A stretch of 64,000 nucleotides of DNA, taken from the NCBI GenBank assembly GCA_032164245.1, contig JAVMKO010000001.1:170890934-170954933 (forward strand), read 5' to 3'. Position 1 is the stretch's first letter. Every line of letters begins with the position of its first letter. Source of the stretch: Sternotherus odoratus (taxonomy: Eukaryota > Chordata > Testudines > Kinosternidae). The position numbers were made by a program, and so were the translations under genes. Below the pieces are notes generated by a model, which was not told where the DNA came from, made no database searches, and was given only the letters and a program-made list of their open reading frames with translations. Positions 21,070-33,916 of the stretch are shown here, in pieces.

Positions 21070-23455
21070 ACCCTTGAATTCCAGTACCTTCTGGTAAACT
21101 GGATGACTCCCTGGATCTCTTGCCATTATTCCACTAGAAATCAAGAAGTTAGAGATTTCAGTGGCAGCATCAAGTATATATATTTTGACCAACGTACCTT
21201 GCATGTGAATAATCTGGAAGGATGTATGGATATATATAACTAACCCTGCTGAAACTATGTCACTAAAAATACAGAAGAGAAAGAACACCCAGATGGACTC
21301 CTCAATTTAAAGTGCAGGTGTACTCTGAAAGAGGGCTCTGTAAAAGTGGCATGATGGGGGGTTATGTTTTGAGGATTTTTTTGTCTCTTAAATTTACTCA
21401 GTTTAAAATGTTTTTGGGTTGTTTTTTTTTTTTTTTACTAACTGCTCTGCAAACACCTTGTGATCTGAAAGTCAAACTTTACAGTACTTTTTTAGCTCGT
21501 ACCTCTCTACACCATAATGGAAATTCTGCCATCTAAACATAGTAAAAAATTATGTTGTTGATGCATGAGATAGAATAGAATGCAACTCACTCTTCCATAA
21601 TCATATTGACTCTGCAGTACTAAGCAGAGTAAAAAGTAGTAATCACTCTTCTGACCATATGCACACTTTCATATTACAGGCTATTACAGGCGTTAAGTTG
21701 AAACACCGAACATGAGCACAAATATGAGGCCTAGTCTTATGACCTCTTTCTATGTGAGTAGTTTCACTAATGTCAGTAGAACTATTCATGTGAATAACAG
21801 TTGCAAAAGGAAGATTTTAGACTCTTGCAATGACTGATACTAGTTTTATACTGGTGTAACTCCACTGACTTCATTGAAATCACTTTTTTTTTTTTACACT
21901 GGAGTGAGATGATAATCAGGCACCTGGAGAAAACTGGATCTGATATCTAGAAAATTGGAACCCAGATATGTTAGGACTTGACAGAGGATAGCTGTATCAG
22001 GGTAGAATGTGTTTTGTAATTCCCAAGGAAAAATGTGGGATAACAAGATAACTGAACTATGGTTATCTTTAAAATGTTGGATTTATGTAATGAGGAACAG
22101 ATCTTGACAACAGCAAGGCAAAAAGACACAATTAAAACAGCAAAAATTTGACTCTGTCAACTTGAGACCTGCTGTGGAGGGTAAAGATAAAGCTTGTTCC
22201 CTCGCTGAGGAAACAGAAGATGCCAGTTCCTGCCCTGAAAAGCTCAAGGCAAAATTTAACTAAGTATTTTTTGGCAAGTGTTTCCTGGGAAACTTTCTCC
22301 AGAAATGTGGACAAGAATTCTAATGGAGGAAAGAGGAGTCTTTTCTTTCGTTAGTCTGTTCTATAAAATCATACTGATTTGGTTTACCATAATCTGGATT
22401 TCTGAAAATAGTGAAAAAACACAATTGTCAGCTTAATTTAAAATATGAGGTCACCAACTAAATGCTGGACTGGGTGCAAACTTTGTGATCTATTACAAGT
22501 ATGGGGCTAACACTAAGGGTATCTCAACTTCTTATGTTCTTGAATGTACATGTTTCAGTAGTTCTACATGCCTAGAAAGCTGGGGGGGGGGGGAGAGTGA
22601 GGCACAGGAGGGCCTAGAAAATGCCGCTGATGTTATTGTGAGTTTAACTTTTTCTTGTCTCTTCCAGTCATATGCCACATTTCTGCACATGCTTTTTTCT
22701 AATAGACCCGATAAAGATTTTATTTCCCGCAACCTCAAAACAGTGGACAACCAGAAGTTAGAAATAACAACACAATAGAGTTAGTGACTATACCTGGTAT
22801 ATTATAATAATGGATTGTCAATACTTTTAGTTTCAATATCCCAAATTAATGAATATATTTCTACAATATACATTTTTCCTTAATTTGTTATAAAAGGGTA
22901 GAAAAGTACTTTGTATGACTTTGTAATGCTGTTTGAATTCCTGTATATACAATTAACAATTAACTATATAGTTTCCCATATCTAATGTGACTACGAGGAC
23001 ACTTAAAAGTCTGATGTGTAAATTAATGCAACCGAACAAAGATTAGTTGGAGAAAGATTGTCTATCTACTTGTCTGGGAATTGATTCAGCATCTCTTTTC
23101 CTGGATCACTGGTGGCTTAAGTCTATCCAACACGGAATGACACTTATACTTAAAATTATAAACTTACATTCTTTTTTCTCTCTCTCAAAATAAAACCCCA
23201 CACTAAATTCATTTCAGTAACTTACTGTACATCCAAGATTTTTGTTCTCCTTTCCAGAGCACTTTAAAAGAGTTCAAGCAATATTCTGATTTGCTTATAG
23301 TAGAGGAAATATTTGTAACAGATATGCAGAAGTAATTACAAAAAAACTGAAAGATGTTTGTCTGAAGTAAACCAATCCTTTCTTATCAACATAATGCTAA
23401 TTTAAACCATCTGTGAAGGTTAGATTTTTCAGTCATCAGACTGAAACTATGTAGA
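21070..23455. other. Intergenic sequence, nothing recognised
   Basis: AT-rich with T11-T14 tracts (about 21422, 21888). No exon or clear transposon boundary. Confidence 0.5.
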
Positions 23456-23459
23456 TAGT

Positions 23460-23875
23460 AGAGCTGATCAAAAAATGTTGTCAAAACAGTATTTTGTTGG
23501 AAAGTGCTATTTTGACAAAACCAAAAGTTTTCACAAAATTACATCAATTTTGATGAAATTTTGTTTTGGAAAAAAATGTTTGGAAAATATCCAATCATCT
23601 CATGTAACATTTTTGGAACAATATGTTTTGATTTTTCTATTCAATATTTTTATTTTAAAATTTACTTTGTGTGTTTCTGTGTGTGTGCATGCATGTGTTA
23701 AAAAAGGGTCAAAATCAAATAAAATGTTTAAATTTACCCAAAACAAAATTTGATTCAGAAGTTTGTTTGTAAAATATTGTAAACTTTTGGCTTTTATCCT
23801 GATTTGGGATTTATTTGTTTGTATGAATCTTGAAATTTTTTGTGGGACAGAAAATCTGTTTTCTGATCAACTGTA
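23460..23875. mobile_element. AT-rich MITE-like repeat
   Basis: The ends AGAGCTGATCAAAAAAT and TTTTCTGATCAACTGTA form inverted termini around a body of GAAATTTTG/CAAAATT motifs. It resembles an abundant turtle repeat with AGGGCTGGTC ends; the class is uncertain. Confidence 0.45.
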
Positions 23876-23879
23876 ATAG

Positions 23880-24580
23880 ATAGTATGTCCTTTTTTACCC
23901 CATGAAATACTTAATAGGACCAGAATAAAAACTTAAATCTTCCTAAAAGTAATATATTTATATACTTTTAATTTATATCCTGAAAATATACTGAATGCTT
24001 CAATTATAGAATAAGAACAAGAAGTCAGTTATTTAAATTGCTAACAAAATCATATAGTTTATGTTATTTTTTTCTAGTTTGCTTGATTTAAAACTGGGTG
24101 GTATCTGAAATATTTGCTTAGTGCTAAAGAAACTTGGATATGAATTTGTGATCATAGTTTTGAAAATTGTGCACATATTATAAGTTAATCAATAGTTTCC
24201 ATCATTATGCTACTTGTCAATAGAAAGTATGCAAAAGCTACTTAAGCAATAGACATTTCAAATAAAATGGCTTTTTTAACGAAAAATATTGAAACACATG
24301 CTCATAATTCCAAGTAAGCATATATAACCATGGATTCTGGTACTGCAAATTATTCAGAATAGTTGTATCTTATGCATTTTGTGAAATTTCAGAGAAATAG
24401 TTCTATCAATTGTTTCTTAGACATACTACATCTAGGAGGATCGATTTCTTATTGGATAGGATGAAGAGACTTTCACCTGCCTCATTTGCTTGAGCAACAT
24501 CTGTGCAGACCAAAAGTCTTTCTAGTCTTGATGTCTATTCAGTTACCTGTGTGAAATTAGTTGGTGATCTCAGTCCACTT
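23880..24580. other. Intergenic sequence, nothing recognised
   Basis: Low-GC sequence without ORFs or recognised repeats. Confidence 0.5.
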
Positions 24581-24587
24581 CTTAGTG

Positions 24588-24796
24588 CAGGAGTTCTCAA
24601 ACTGGGGATCGTGACCCCTCATAGGATCACAAGGTTATTATGTGGGGGATCGTGAGCTGTCAGCCTCCACCCCCAAACCCTGCAGCATTTATAATAATAT
24701 TAAATATAAAAAAGTGTTTTTAGTTTATAAAGAGGGTCACACTCAGAGGCCTGCTGTGTGAAAGGGGTCGCCAGTACAAAAGTTTGAGAATTGCTG
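24588..24796. mobile_element. hAT MITE with 8-bp target duplication
   Basis: Left end CAGGAGTTCTCAAACT; right end AGTTTGAGAATTGCTG. The flanks TCTTAGTG (24580-24587) and TCTTAATG (24797-24804) match at 7 of 8. The interior is the reverse complement of the copy at 18954-19179. The minus-strand ORF 24720-24947 overlaps it and is not coding. Confidence 0.85.
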
Positions 24797-24804
24797 TCTT
24801 AATG

Positions 24805-27305
24805 GATATTTTCTGCATTCCAAAGAACAGTGAAAGAATAATACTGGCTGGCAGTCTCAGCAGAGAAGGCAAAAAGTGAATGAGAATGAAATGGAAAAAC
24901 CTTTTTGTCCCTAGAAGTGGCCCTTCCCAACACTTCCACAGATTCATTTTTCCATCATGTTTTGCTTGGCTAGATTGGCAAGCATACCCAGTGTGGGACT
25001 TTTTTCAGTTAGATATAGGAAAGTTGATCCTGGCAGCCAGGCCCATCCCCAACCCAGGAGGCACAGTTGAATGAAGCAATTAATCATAAATTACTTTCTG
25101 AAAGAAGGCATCTATTTGTTGGGGGGGGGGGAAAACAAAGGAACAAGTAACTATTCCTTCACAAGTATCTCTACACAGTAAGCACAAACTATTGTGGATA
25201 TGGTGTGCTTTGGCGTCACTTTTTTTCTGTTTAAAATATAGATATGATTTTTCAAAAATGTTTGCACCACAGATATTTCTGTATGTGATATATTTAAAGA
25301 GCTTTCTGCCATGATATGAGGGATGTTATCTTAATCATCTTTGTGGTAAAAGCTAGCTCTCTTGCCCATCATTTTAGGAAACTTGCCAGGCATTTTTCTA
25401 GGATAAAAAAGTTAGCACTGTGTGCATTTTTTTTAAACAACATTAATATAGTGCTGGAGCCTGCTATGTTTCCACATCACAGGTACAAAAGGGCAGCAAT
25501 TATTCAAGCTCTCCTTTAACCCACACTGCTTCAAAAATGAATCCTCAACAGGAGTTTGGATCTATTTCTTTGAAATGTTTGAAAAGAGGAGTGTTATGTG
25601 GCACTCGCAAATTATATGCTGGGTATCTCATTTATGTAATTTTATAAGTGCAGGAATAGAATTGCAATGTTATCTAGGGTACAGCATTATCTATTGTTGT
25701 TACATAGAATAAGTCTTTTAAATGCTGTCTTTTTAAGCTAATGCCTAATTTAGTGCTCTAATGCCATCTTTTCATAAAAATACCTTAGAAATGTAGTGCC
25801 GTTCTTAAAAACCCCAATATAAACTCGTTATACGTGTTTCTGGTTTTGTTAGATAATTATCTTCACAGGAATCTCAAACAACACAATCTTCACTTTAAAA
25901 GTTGATCCGGTTGAAGGGGCTAACAATTCAAATTCTAGAATGGAATAGCTAGATCTTACTTTCCAGTTCCCCTTTAAATCTGTAAGTGATACAGTATTGA
26001 GTATGTTTTTATCATGTACAGAAGTAGGCATATATAATCCTGCTAAAGGTTTTTAAATTGCATAATACAAAGACAGTCCAATGTTGCTTGTATGGATTTT
26101 TTTAACAAAGAGGTTGAGTCTTCTCCATCCAGATCTCGATACAGCTTAAGATTCCCTTACAGCAATCAATAAGATTGAGGGTATTTCAAATAGAATAAAA
26201 CATGGTGCTTAGAATATATTCTTAGATTTTGAAAGTATTGCTGCAGAGAATGTAGCTTTTTTCTTTGCTGTAATTAAAAGTTACAATGTCTCCTCCTATG
26301 TTTTAACATCCTTCATTTCACAAATTTGTCAAAACAGGGTGGTATCCCATCAGTTATGAAGTGTGCTTCAAAATGAATAAGGATGGGGTCCTGCCAAAAT
26401 GTGTGTTTGTTCATTGTATGTGAATGTCTGAAAGATGAAAAGATTAATTAAAAAAATGACATAAATCCCGTAAAAAGACTGAACCAGCATCTGTTTATTT
26501 CCTTCATAAAATTTCTACTATGAGAAGATGGATTCTGCTATGGAACTCAACTGGCTGTACTCCACTGCCGCACTATTGACATTAATGAGAGCTGGATCAG
26601 CCCCTACTGGAACTGAATATATGCCAGTGGCGATATTTACTAGGAGAAATCTTTTCTCTCAACTAATTCCTGGGCTTGACTGGGATGATGCCATCAAACT
26701 CGTTCTTTTCTCCACTTTAATGTGTATGAAATAAACAATTTTTTCCCTCTCCTAGTTTGTCTCTTTTCTTTGAAGGCTGGCCAGCCACTTTTCAGTTAAC
26801 AGTTGGGACTTTCACCAGGAGGAAACTAATTTGGGAGGGACTGGGAAAGCTTCCAGTGTTAAAACTTCTCCTCCCTTATGTTTTCAAGGCCTCTAAGTAT
26901 GATTTGTATTCTATTTGACTGTTTATGGCATTTAGTTTTGTTAGTTTGTTTGAATATAAATTCATTAATACACGAAGTTAGTGTGCAGATATTTCTTTTT
27001 TAGCAATTTCCTTCATTCAAAAGAGAAGCCCTCATGCTTTTTTTGCCAGGTTGAGGGAAGATCAAGTGTAGTACTTCTATGGAAATGTAGTCCCAAATTG
27101 AAAGCTATATAATGGCAAATTGACACTAGGACTCAGAGAAAATTTTGAGAAGCTACTTCTCTAGAAGTGGGTAGAATTTTCTAGAGCTCCCTCAGCCATG
27201 ACCTAAATGTTGAAGGGAGCAGTTTCTTCACTGTTTTCTTATATGAGTCAAGACGCCAGCAGGGTAGGGTATTTGTAAAAGGTCTGGAGAGATTTTTCAC
27301 TTCTC
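24805..27305. other. Intergenic sequence, nothing recognised
   Basis: AT-rich with a G10 run near 25121. No supported genes. Confidence 0.5.
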
Positions 27306-27314
27306 AGTCAGTAG

Positions 27315-27710
27315 TGTGGCAGGGTGGGCCTGACCCAGCCTGCCGCCCCTTTAAGAGGGAGAAAAGCCCTCTGCAAACCTCCCTGCAGAGAAGCCTAATA
27401 AGCCACGTGGGGCTGCAGAGCAATCAGCCTGGATGGGTTGCACCTGGCAGCCTCCTCAGGGTGGATATAAGCCTGACAGGCAAGAAGCCCAGGGTGGTGG
27501 TATGGTAGTGTGGAGTAAGCTGTAGAGCTGTGTGTAGAGCAGAACTATATAGAATTGTGAGCTGTGTTAGAGCTGTAAGCTGAAGAGCTGAACTATAAAG
27601 CTGTGTATATTGGTGGTGGGGCCTTGCACTGTGAAATAAAGAGCACTGTTGGAGCCAAAGAAGAGTTTCCTGCCTGTGTTTGAAGAGGGGGGAGAAGGCG
27701 ATCTGTCACA
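27315..27710 (+). mobile_element. Solo LTR, 396 bp, target duplication GTAG
   Basis: It starts TGTGGCAG and ends CTGTCACA as inverted termini. GTAG flanks both sides (27311-27314 and 27711-27714). GGATATAAGC near 27470 is a TATA-like element and GAAATAAAGAGC near 27638 a polyadenylation signal, in LTR order. No internal retroviral sequence follows, so this is a solo LTR. The 4-bp duplication suits an ERV1-like (gammaretrovirus-related) source, which is inference. Confidence 0.85.
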
Positions 27711-27823
27711 GTAGTATGAATCAATCTCAGGTCATTATAACCAAAGTTTGTTATTAACTAATGGCTATTTGGTAGTCTATTATGAAATTAGTTGAAGGTC
27801 CCAGTCTGATGTTTTAACACCTG

Positions 27824-28283
27824 TGTAAGCGGGCCTCTGACCGCCCCCTTCAAAAGACAGGCAGGAGACTGCTTTTTGGCTTCACCCGTGTCTTTTATTC
27901 TTTCACACAGTGCAAAAACCCCACCATCTATATACAGCTTATTTACAAGTTTAGTTTAGGCTCAGCCCTCAGTCTGGCTGGCCTCAGGATTAGCTAGCTC
28001 CTGCAGGCTTTCAGCCTCAGCTAGCTTCCCGCCCCGCACTTACTACCCTGTCACCGTCTCCATCTCCTTCCTACCTCTCTTCTCCCTTCTGCCCCCTGGC
28101 TTCCTCCCTGGCAGGCTTTATATCCTGTGGAGGCTTCCAGGTGGAGCACATTAAGCCCTCTGCAGCCCAGGGTTACAGCCAGGTGGCTGATTAGCCTCCC
28201 TGGGCTTGCAGAAGCTTCTCCTTGTTGCTGGGCTAGGAGGGAGCAGGGCTGACTCAGCAGGCTGTGGTCAGTGCCCTGCTACA
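27824..28283 (-). mobile_element. Solo LTR, 460 bp, target duplication ACCTG
   Basis: On the minus strand it runs from TGTAGCAGGG (28283) to CGCTTACACA (27824). ACCTG flanks both sides (27819-27823 and 28284-28288). The minus strand carries GATATAAAGCC (about 28120) and GAATAAAAGACA (about 27898) as TATA and polyA signals. It resembles the LTR at 27315-27710 in layout but lies in the opposite orientation only 113 bp away. Confidence 0.85.
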
Positions 28284-28669
28284 ACCTGATTCAGGAAATC
28301 ACTTATGTGAGTCACATTGACTTCATGTGTTTAAAGTTAAGGATATGCTTAGCTGCTTTGCTGGACTGGGTCCTTAATAAATATCAACATCACAAAAGCC
28401 ATGGGTACCATTGTCAGTGGGGTAAATAGAAACATCTGAGATTTGAGTGGATATGGATACTGAACTGTTCCTCCTTTCCTATAATTGGTGTACCTAGAAA
28501 AAGACCAAGGCATATTGGCCGTCAGCATGGAGAAGTTTACACTGCTGCAGTTCATCTATGTGTTCTGTGGATAAACAGAGGACAAAGTACCAAAGTCATT
28601 ACAAAAGTCAAAAATATCACTGGAGTCAGTTGAGGATTTAATTTCTGTTTTTTAAATCGTTAGATGATT

Positions 28670-29130
28670 ACCAGTGGCGGAATAGCCACTGGGCTGATGG
28701 GACCTGTGCCCAGGAGCCCCAGCCAACCAGGGGGCCCTGGAAAAAATCCACAGCTGGGGCAGAAGCCCAGAGCCCCTATGCCCCGACCCCACTTTGCGAC
28801 ATCAGCCACTGGCGCCCCCCAGCAGCTCCCCAAACCCCATCAGAAGCTGCCATGTGGGAGAAGCCCCAGCACAGACACACTCTGTCCCTGGCAAAAGCCG
28901 TGGGGCACCAAGGGAAGTCCCCAGGCCGGACCCTGATCTCCAGCAGAAGCACCGGGTGGGTAGGAGAAGCTCCAGTGTCCTGACCCTGGTCCACTGCAGA
29001 AGCATGGGGGTTGGCAGAGGAAACCCCAGTGCCCAGACTCTGGCTGCGGCCCTGGGACTGGAGGAGCTCAAACTCCCTCTTGTGGCCCGGGGCTGTAGCG
29101 CAGACAGAGCTTCTTTGGTCTTGAGGTCAC
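28670..29130. mobile_element. GC-rich nonautonomous repeat (CCAGTGGCGGAATAGCC type)
   Basis: It starts CCAGTGGCGGAATAGCCACTGGGC and continues with GC-rich CAGAAGC...CCCCAG motif repeats. It resembles turtle hAT-type nonautonomous elements. Long overlapping ORFs on both strands (28664-28936, 28794-29135, 28802-29161) follow from composition. Confidence 0.45.
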
Positions 29131-29329
29131 AGTGACAAGGGGGGAGGGCAGAAAGGCGCAAAAGGGATTACAGGGCTGAAGTGGGAGGCACGGAATGGGG
29201 AGGACCCTGGGTGGAACAGGGGTGGGCCTGGGGAAGATGAATGTCCAAAGATGAAGCAATAGCTCAGAGAATTGCAAACTGTCCTATTCATCTTTGTTGT
29301 TTGTCATGTCACAGTCATGCTAGGAGGGC

Positions 29330-30289
29330 ATAACGAGTGGGGTCCTGCAGGGATCGGTTCTGGATCTGCGTCTGTTCAATATTTTCATCAGTGATTTAGA
29401 TAATGGCATAGAGAGTACACATATAAAGTTTGCAGACGATACCAAGCTGGGAGAGGTCGCAAGTGCTTTGGAGGATAGGATTAAAATTCAAAATTATCTG
29501 GACAAAATGGTCTGAAGTAAATAGGATGAAATTCAATAAGGAGAAATGCAAAGTACTCCACTTAGGAAGGAACAATCAGTTGCATACATACAAAATGGGA
29601 AATGACTGCCTAGGAAGGAGTACTGCGGAAAGGGATTTGGAGGTCATGGTGGATCACAAGCTAAATATGAATAAACAGCATAACGCTGTTGCAAAAAAAG
29701 CAAACATCATTCTGGGATGTATTAGCAGGAGTCTTGTCAGCAAGACACAAGTAGTAATTCTTCTGCTCTACTCTGCACTGATTAGGCCTCAAATGGAGTA
29801 TTGTGTCCAGTTCTGGGCGCCACATTTCAGAAACAATGTGGACAAATTGAAGAAAGTCCAGAGAAGAGCAACAAAAATAATTATAGGTCTAGAAAACATG
29901 ACCTATGAGGGAAGATTGAAAAAATTGGGTTTGTTTTGTCTGGAGAAGAGAAGACAGAGGGAACATGATAACCGTTTTCAAGATTTCATGCATAAAAGGT
30001 TGTCCCAAGAAGGAGGGAGAAAAATTGTTCTTCTTAACCTCTGAGGATAGGACAAGAAGCAAAGAGCAGTTTAGGTTGGACATTAGGAAAAAATTCCTAA
30101 CTGTGAGAGTGATTAAGCACTAGAATAAATTGCCAAGGGAGCTTGTGGAATCCCCATCATTGGGGATTTTTAAGAGCAGATTGGACAAACACCTGCCCTG
30201 ATGGTCTCTAGATAATACTTAATCCTGTCTTGAGTGCAGGGGACTGGACTAGATGACCTCTCAAGGTCCTTTCCTGTTCTGTGATTCTA
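29330..30289 (+). mobile_element. CR1 LINE, 3' part: end of reverse transcriptase and 3' UTR
   Basis: CR1 is the dominant LINE of reptiles and birds. The segment enters the RT at GTGGGGTCCTGCAGGGATC, reads FADDTKLG at 29429-29452 (catalytic box), then shifts frame. The frame 29430-30044 encodes the typical C-terminal motifs FNKEKCKVLHLGR, ALIRPQMEYCVQFWAP and KKVQRRATK. It ends with AGATGACCTCTCAAGGTCC and GTGATTCTA, the CR1 3' terminus. The copy is 5'-truncated and frameshifted, hence dead. Confidence 0.9.
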
Positions 30290-30333
30290 ACTTCAAAATG
30301 TAATACTATCAACTTTATTGTCAACATTCTAAC

Positions 30334-30780
30334 CCTTCTGCCAGGTGGAGTTGGCAACAAGGGCCAGATTCAACATCTAGGGGTTCCTTTTTGACAATAC
30401 AACACAAAAACAGCTTAAGACCCCACTCAGTAACCTTGGAAAATTACACCTCTGGGCACATCTAAGAGGCAATACTTCCCCTCTTGCAAGCCCCAAGTCT
30501 GGGTGTAGAAAATAAACTTTTAATAAAAAAGGGAAAGTAACCTGGCAGTAACTTGGGAAAATGCCGCAAGCACAAATCATAATCATAAGACCATGAGCAA
30601 AAGACCCATCCCAGAATACTCTGCCTCAGATTCTCACCTTCTGATGAGAAAGTCCAACAACCAAAAGTTCCTATAACATGCCCCTTCCACACCCACATCC
30701 ACAGCCCACTCACAATTGTGGGCCTTGCTTAGTGAAGAGCCAGAGTTCAGAGATGCATTCGTGTGAGTTCACCTCTCACC
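30334..30780. mobile_element. LTR-like repeat, copy A
   Basis: It shares order and sequence with 35352-35810: CCAGGTGGAGTTGGCAACAA, GGGGTTCCTTTTTGACAATA, CTAAGAGGCAATACTTCCCC, AAAGTCCAACAACCAAAAG, and CCCACTCACAATTGTGGG. This resembles turtle ERV LTR or adjacent sequence. No termini or duplication were identified. Confidence 0.5.
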
Positions 30781-31138
30781 CCGAGAGCAGATGCTTGCTC
30801 TATTGGTTGGCTGCTCACCCTACCGGTCAACCACTCGGCCTACCAGCCACTTGCTCCACTGTCAGCTGCTCCACTGCCTGCTCACTCCTCTTTCATCCTC
30901 ACCACTGGCCACTAACTCCATCCTCTGCAACTTGCCACAACAGTTGGCCACTGCACAGTCAGATGCTCATCCCAATGATCAGCCACTCGCTCTACTGCAA
31001 CTTCTGATATGCCTTGAGGTCCCACCACTTAATACAGCTTTCAGTGAGTTCAGCTGTTAGTGGGAATGCCTCCGTGCTAATGCAGGATAGACAGTCTCTT
31101 TCATCAGAGACTTTGATGATATTAGCTATATTGATCTG

Positions 31139-31947
31139 TGTAGTGGGGTGACCACCCGCTCCCCCCCTGAAAAGGGGCTGGGGTAGCCCCAGGAAGGGGC
31201 TGGAAGCAGCCCAGGGACAGGGGTTGTAGCTGGGAGCCTGCTAGCAGGCTTAAGTGGAAAGCAGGCTCAGCTGTGTGGCCACGCCCCAAACATTCCAGGC
31301 TGTATAAAAGCCTGGGAGGCAGGAGCCAGTTAGTCAGTCTCCTCTGTATTCAGAGGGAGACAGGGCCTGGCTGCAGGGAGCCTTTATCAAAGTACCTGGA
31401 CTGGGACAAGGTGAGGGCAAGGCAGCTGGGAGCCAGGGAGCGACTAGCTCTAGCTGGAGGGCCCCAGCTTGCTGAGCCTAGGGAAGGCCCGACCCACGGG
31501 GTACTGGGGGTTGCAAGGGGGTGGCCCAGGGCTAGGAATAGAAGCAGCAGGCCAACCCCTTCTCGCCGGTGATGAGTAGCCATGAGACTGCAGTCAGCCT
31601 CCGTGAACTGAGGCAGTGATGACTGGTAGTGGCAGTATCTGAGGCGAGTTGGGGATAGTGGGTGGTGGGTTCCCCAGGGAGGGGGAGACCCTAAGACCAG
31701 GTGGGTTCCCCAGGGAGGGGGAGACCCTAAGACCAGGTGGGTTCCCCAGGGAGGGGGAGACCCTAAGACCAGGGGGGTACTGCAGGGGTGCAGCACCCTC
31801 AGCAAGGGGTTCCGGGGTCTGGGAGGGGCACGGGACCGGTGTGGAGAAGTGGACGTCGGCTGGCAGAGGGCGCTCCCGGGTCAAAAAGAGCTAATTCCCA
31901 GACGACCAGACGGGGGCGCCGCTGGGTGAGTGACCGACCCACTTACA
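31139..31947 (+). mobile_element. Solo LTR, 809 bp, target duplication ATCTG
   Basis: It starts TGTAGTGGGGTGACC and ends GACCCACTTACA. ATCTG flanks both sides (31134-31138 and 31948-31952). GCTGTATAAAAGCC near 31299 is a TATA box. Three 36-bp units of GTGGGTTCCCCAGGGAGGGG... lie at 31667-31774. It is related to the LTR at 52178-52883, which is reverse-oriented. The long ORFs on both strands are repeat by-products. Confidence 0.9.
31667..31774. repeat. 36-bp tandem repeat, three units, inside the LTR
   Basis: Units begin GTGGGTTCCCCAGGGAGGGG and end CTAAGACCAG. They are near-identical, and 36 is a multiple of three, so frames stay open on both strands. The sister LTR at 52178-52883 carries about one such unit. 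Confidence 0.9.
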
Positions 31948-31952
31948 ATCTG

Positions 31953-32765
31953 CAACAAAAGACTCTCATCTGGGTCTTAATCAGCTTTGTCATTACACAG
32001 TGGAGAGAAGAAGAAGGGTCAAATGGTTGTCTGGGACCCTTAAGCAGAGCTCACACTAGCAGGTACAAACACCTGACCCCACCCACTCTCATTTCCACTG
32101 CGCTTTGGCACCCCTCTCTAGTGAGTGCAGTTCAGTTGAGGATGAATCCCTCAATCTGGGCATACCAAGCACAATTCTATTGCCCTTTATTCACACAGCA
32201 AGTATAACAATACTCTATTACCGCTGCCCCTCAATAACAAAGTGACTTGCAATCCAACACCACCCAAAAGTGATCATTTGGGCAAAGCAGCTTAAACATG
32301 CTGCAGACCCAGGCATAGTGGGCAGCTCTATGCAAACTAAGAGGTCGGTTTCTGAAGTCTTCTTCCCCAGCTCATCATTAGATGTCAGCGGAAGGGTCAC
32401 TCAGACCCTGCTTACACAGTGTAAACTATTTCACTGCTGATCATTTTAACACCCAACTAATATGCTTCTTCCACAAACTCAAAAACTTCCTCCCCCACCT
32501 CCTCAGATGTCAAGACCCTCAACTGTCCCACTGCTCAAGTGCAGAAACCTGCTTCTTCCTCAGACAACTTCTCTAATAGTTATTCATTTCATTTTTTCGG
32601 TCTCACAATTGCAAATTTAAGGTAGTGTAAAATAATTTGAATTTAATATAAAATTAAATAACACCACAGATGTTGTATTGATTGTACTAATTAGCATATT
32701 TTATTCAGTATAAGCCTCCATTTTTAAAATTTATCTGAAACTGCTGGTAGAATTGGAAGCATACA
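31953..32765. other. Intergenic sequence, nothing recognised
   Basis: No supported genes. The ORFs at 32218-32400 and 32382-32576 have no recognisable product. Confidence 0.5.
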
Positions 32766-32770
32766 GCCAT

Positions 32771-33082
32771 GTGTGTCTACATTGCAGCTGGGAGGTGTGA
32801 TTCCCAGCACAGGTAAAATGCCTGGTACTAGCTCTGCTGGAGCTAGTGTGCTAAAAATAGCCATGTGGACATTGTGGTATGGGCAGCAGCTCAGTCTAGC
32901 CACCCAACCTCAACTCAGGGGTTGGATGGGACTCGACCCAGGGGTATGGCCCAAGCCACTCCTCATGCTCATGCTGCAAGACTACACTGCTCTTGTTAGC
33001 ATTCTAACTAGAGCAAAGCTAGCATGAGTCTGTCTGCCCACACTGGAAATTACACCTCCGAGTTGCAGTGTAGAAATACTCT
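32771..33082. mobile_element. MITE with GTCTACATTGCAGCTGGGAGG ends
   Basis: The left end GTGTCTACATTGCAGCTGG matches the reverse complement of the right end, TATTTCTACACTGCAACTCGG. The interior has CTAGCTCTGCTGGAGCTAG, a perfect internal palindrome. The ORF at 32773-33027 is entirely within it. Confidence 0.65.
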
Positions 33083-33084
33083 CC

Positions 33085-33570
33085 AATGTCAGGATCTTTT
33101 CGTAAGGTGTAAGTCAAGCATCACTATAAAGAGTGTCTCAAGAGCTGATCCACTGTTGCATAGAATAACATGAAGATCACACTCTACACTGCTGCCAGAT
33201 TGGGAAGGAATTCCTAGCACAAGAACTTTTTTTTTCTTTTAAATAATGTTCTTACGGGATCCTGAAGCCTTTGAAAGCACATGAACCCTGAGAATCATCT
33301 ATACCTTGGCTTCTACTCCCTGTTAAATAATTATTGTTGATTTGTGTATCAGTTAGGATTCTGTGGTTAGATCATTGAAGTTGGCTGAGTTGCCATTGCT
33401 GTTTTATAATTAGCTCCAGCTTTGGAATATGTCTTTCTTTTTTGGGGGGAATTTTTGACATCTCTCTGAAGTGGACATTGTGTGACTCCAACTTAGTGTA
33501 TAGCTTCAAGAGTACTGTGATCACACCCTTCCTCAAGGGAAATTATACTTCCAGCTTCTTTGTTTCCCTC
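33085..33570. other. Intergenic sequence, nothing recognised
   Basis: AT-rich with no recognised elements. Confidence 0.45.
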
Positions 33571-33676
33571 CAGACCCAAAGAAGAGTTTCGTGTAGCTCG
33601 AAAGCTAGTTTTGTTAACCCAGAAGTTGGTCCAGTAAAAGATATTACCTCATCCACTTTGTCTCTCTGATCCCTGT
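33571..33676 (+). mobile_element. Probable Penelope-like 3' tail, second family
   Basis: AAAGAAGAG...GTGTAGCTCGAAAGCTAG is followed by AGAAGTTGGTCCAGTAAAAG and TTACCTCATCCACTTTGTCT. The layout (stem, CGAAAGC, spacer) parallels the PLE tails at 47657-47851 and 55545-55665. It is assigned from memory of turtle repeats. Confidence 0.45.
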
Positions 33677-33916
33677 CATATGATCTGTTTATAGTGAAAC
33701 ACATACTTAAGTGGTTCTCTGATTCCAAGCAAGAGTGCTTAGCACTTTGCAGAATCAAGCCCTACACTGAGGTTCTGTTCCCATCCTGATGTTGCAGTTG
33801 GTGCTACGGTTCAAAACCCCTTAACCATATATGTGTAGAAGCATCATTTTCTGTTGTAAAGTAACATTTTGATATACTACATTATCATATAAATGGCACT
33901 TTTTTGATGGAGAGTA

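Noticed and set aside
27315..28283. A single provirus with two LTRs
   Set aside because: The LTRs are in opposite orientation, differ in sequence and have different target duplications.
29430..30044. Possible host gene of 204 codons
   Set aside because: Motifs and the 3' terminus identify it as the CR1 LINE C-terminal region, frameshifted relative to its FADD box.
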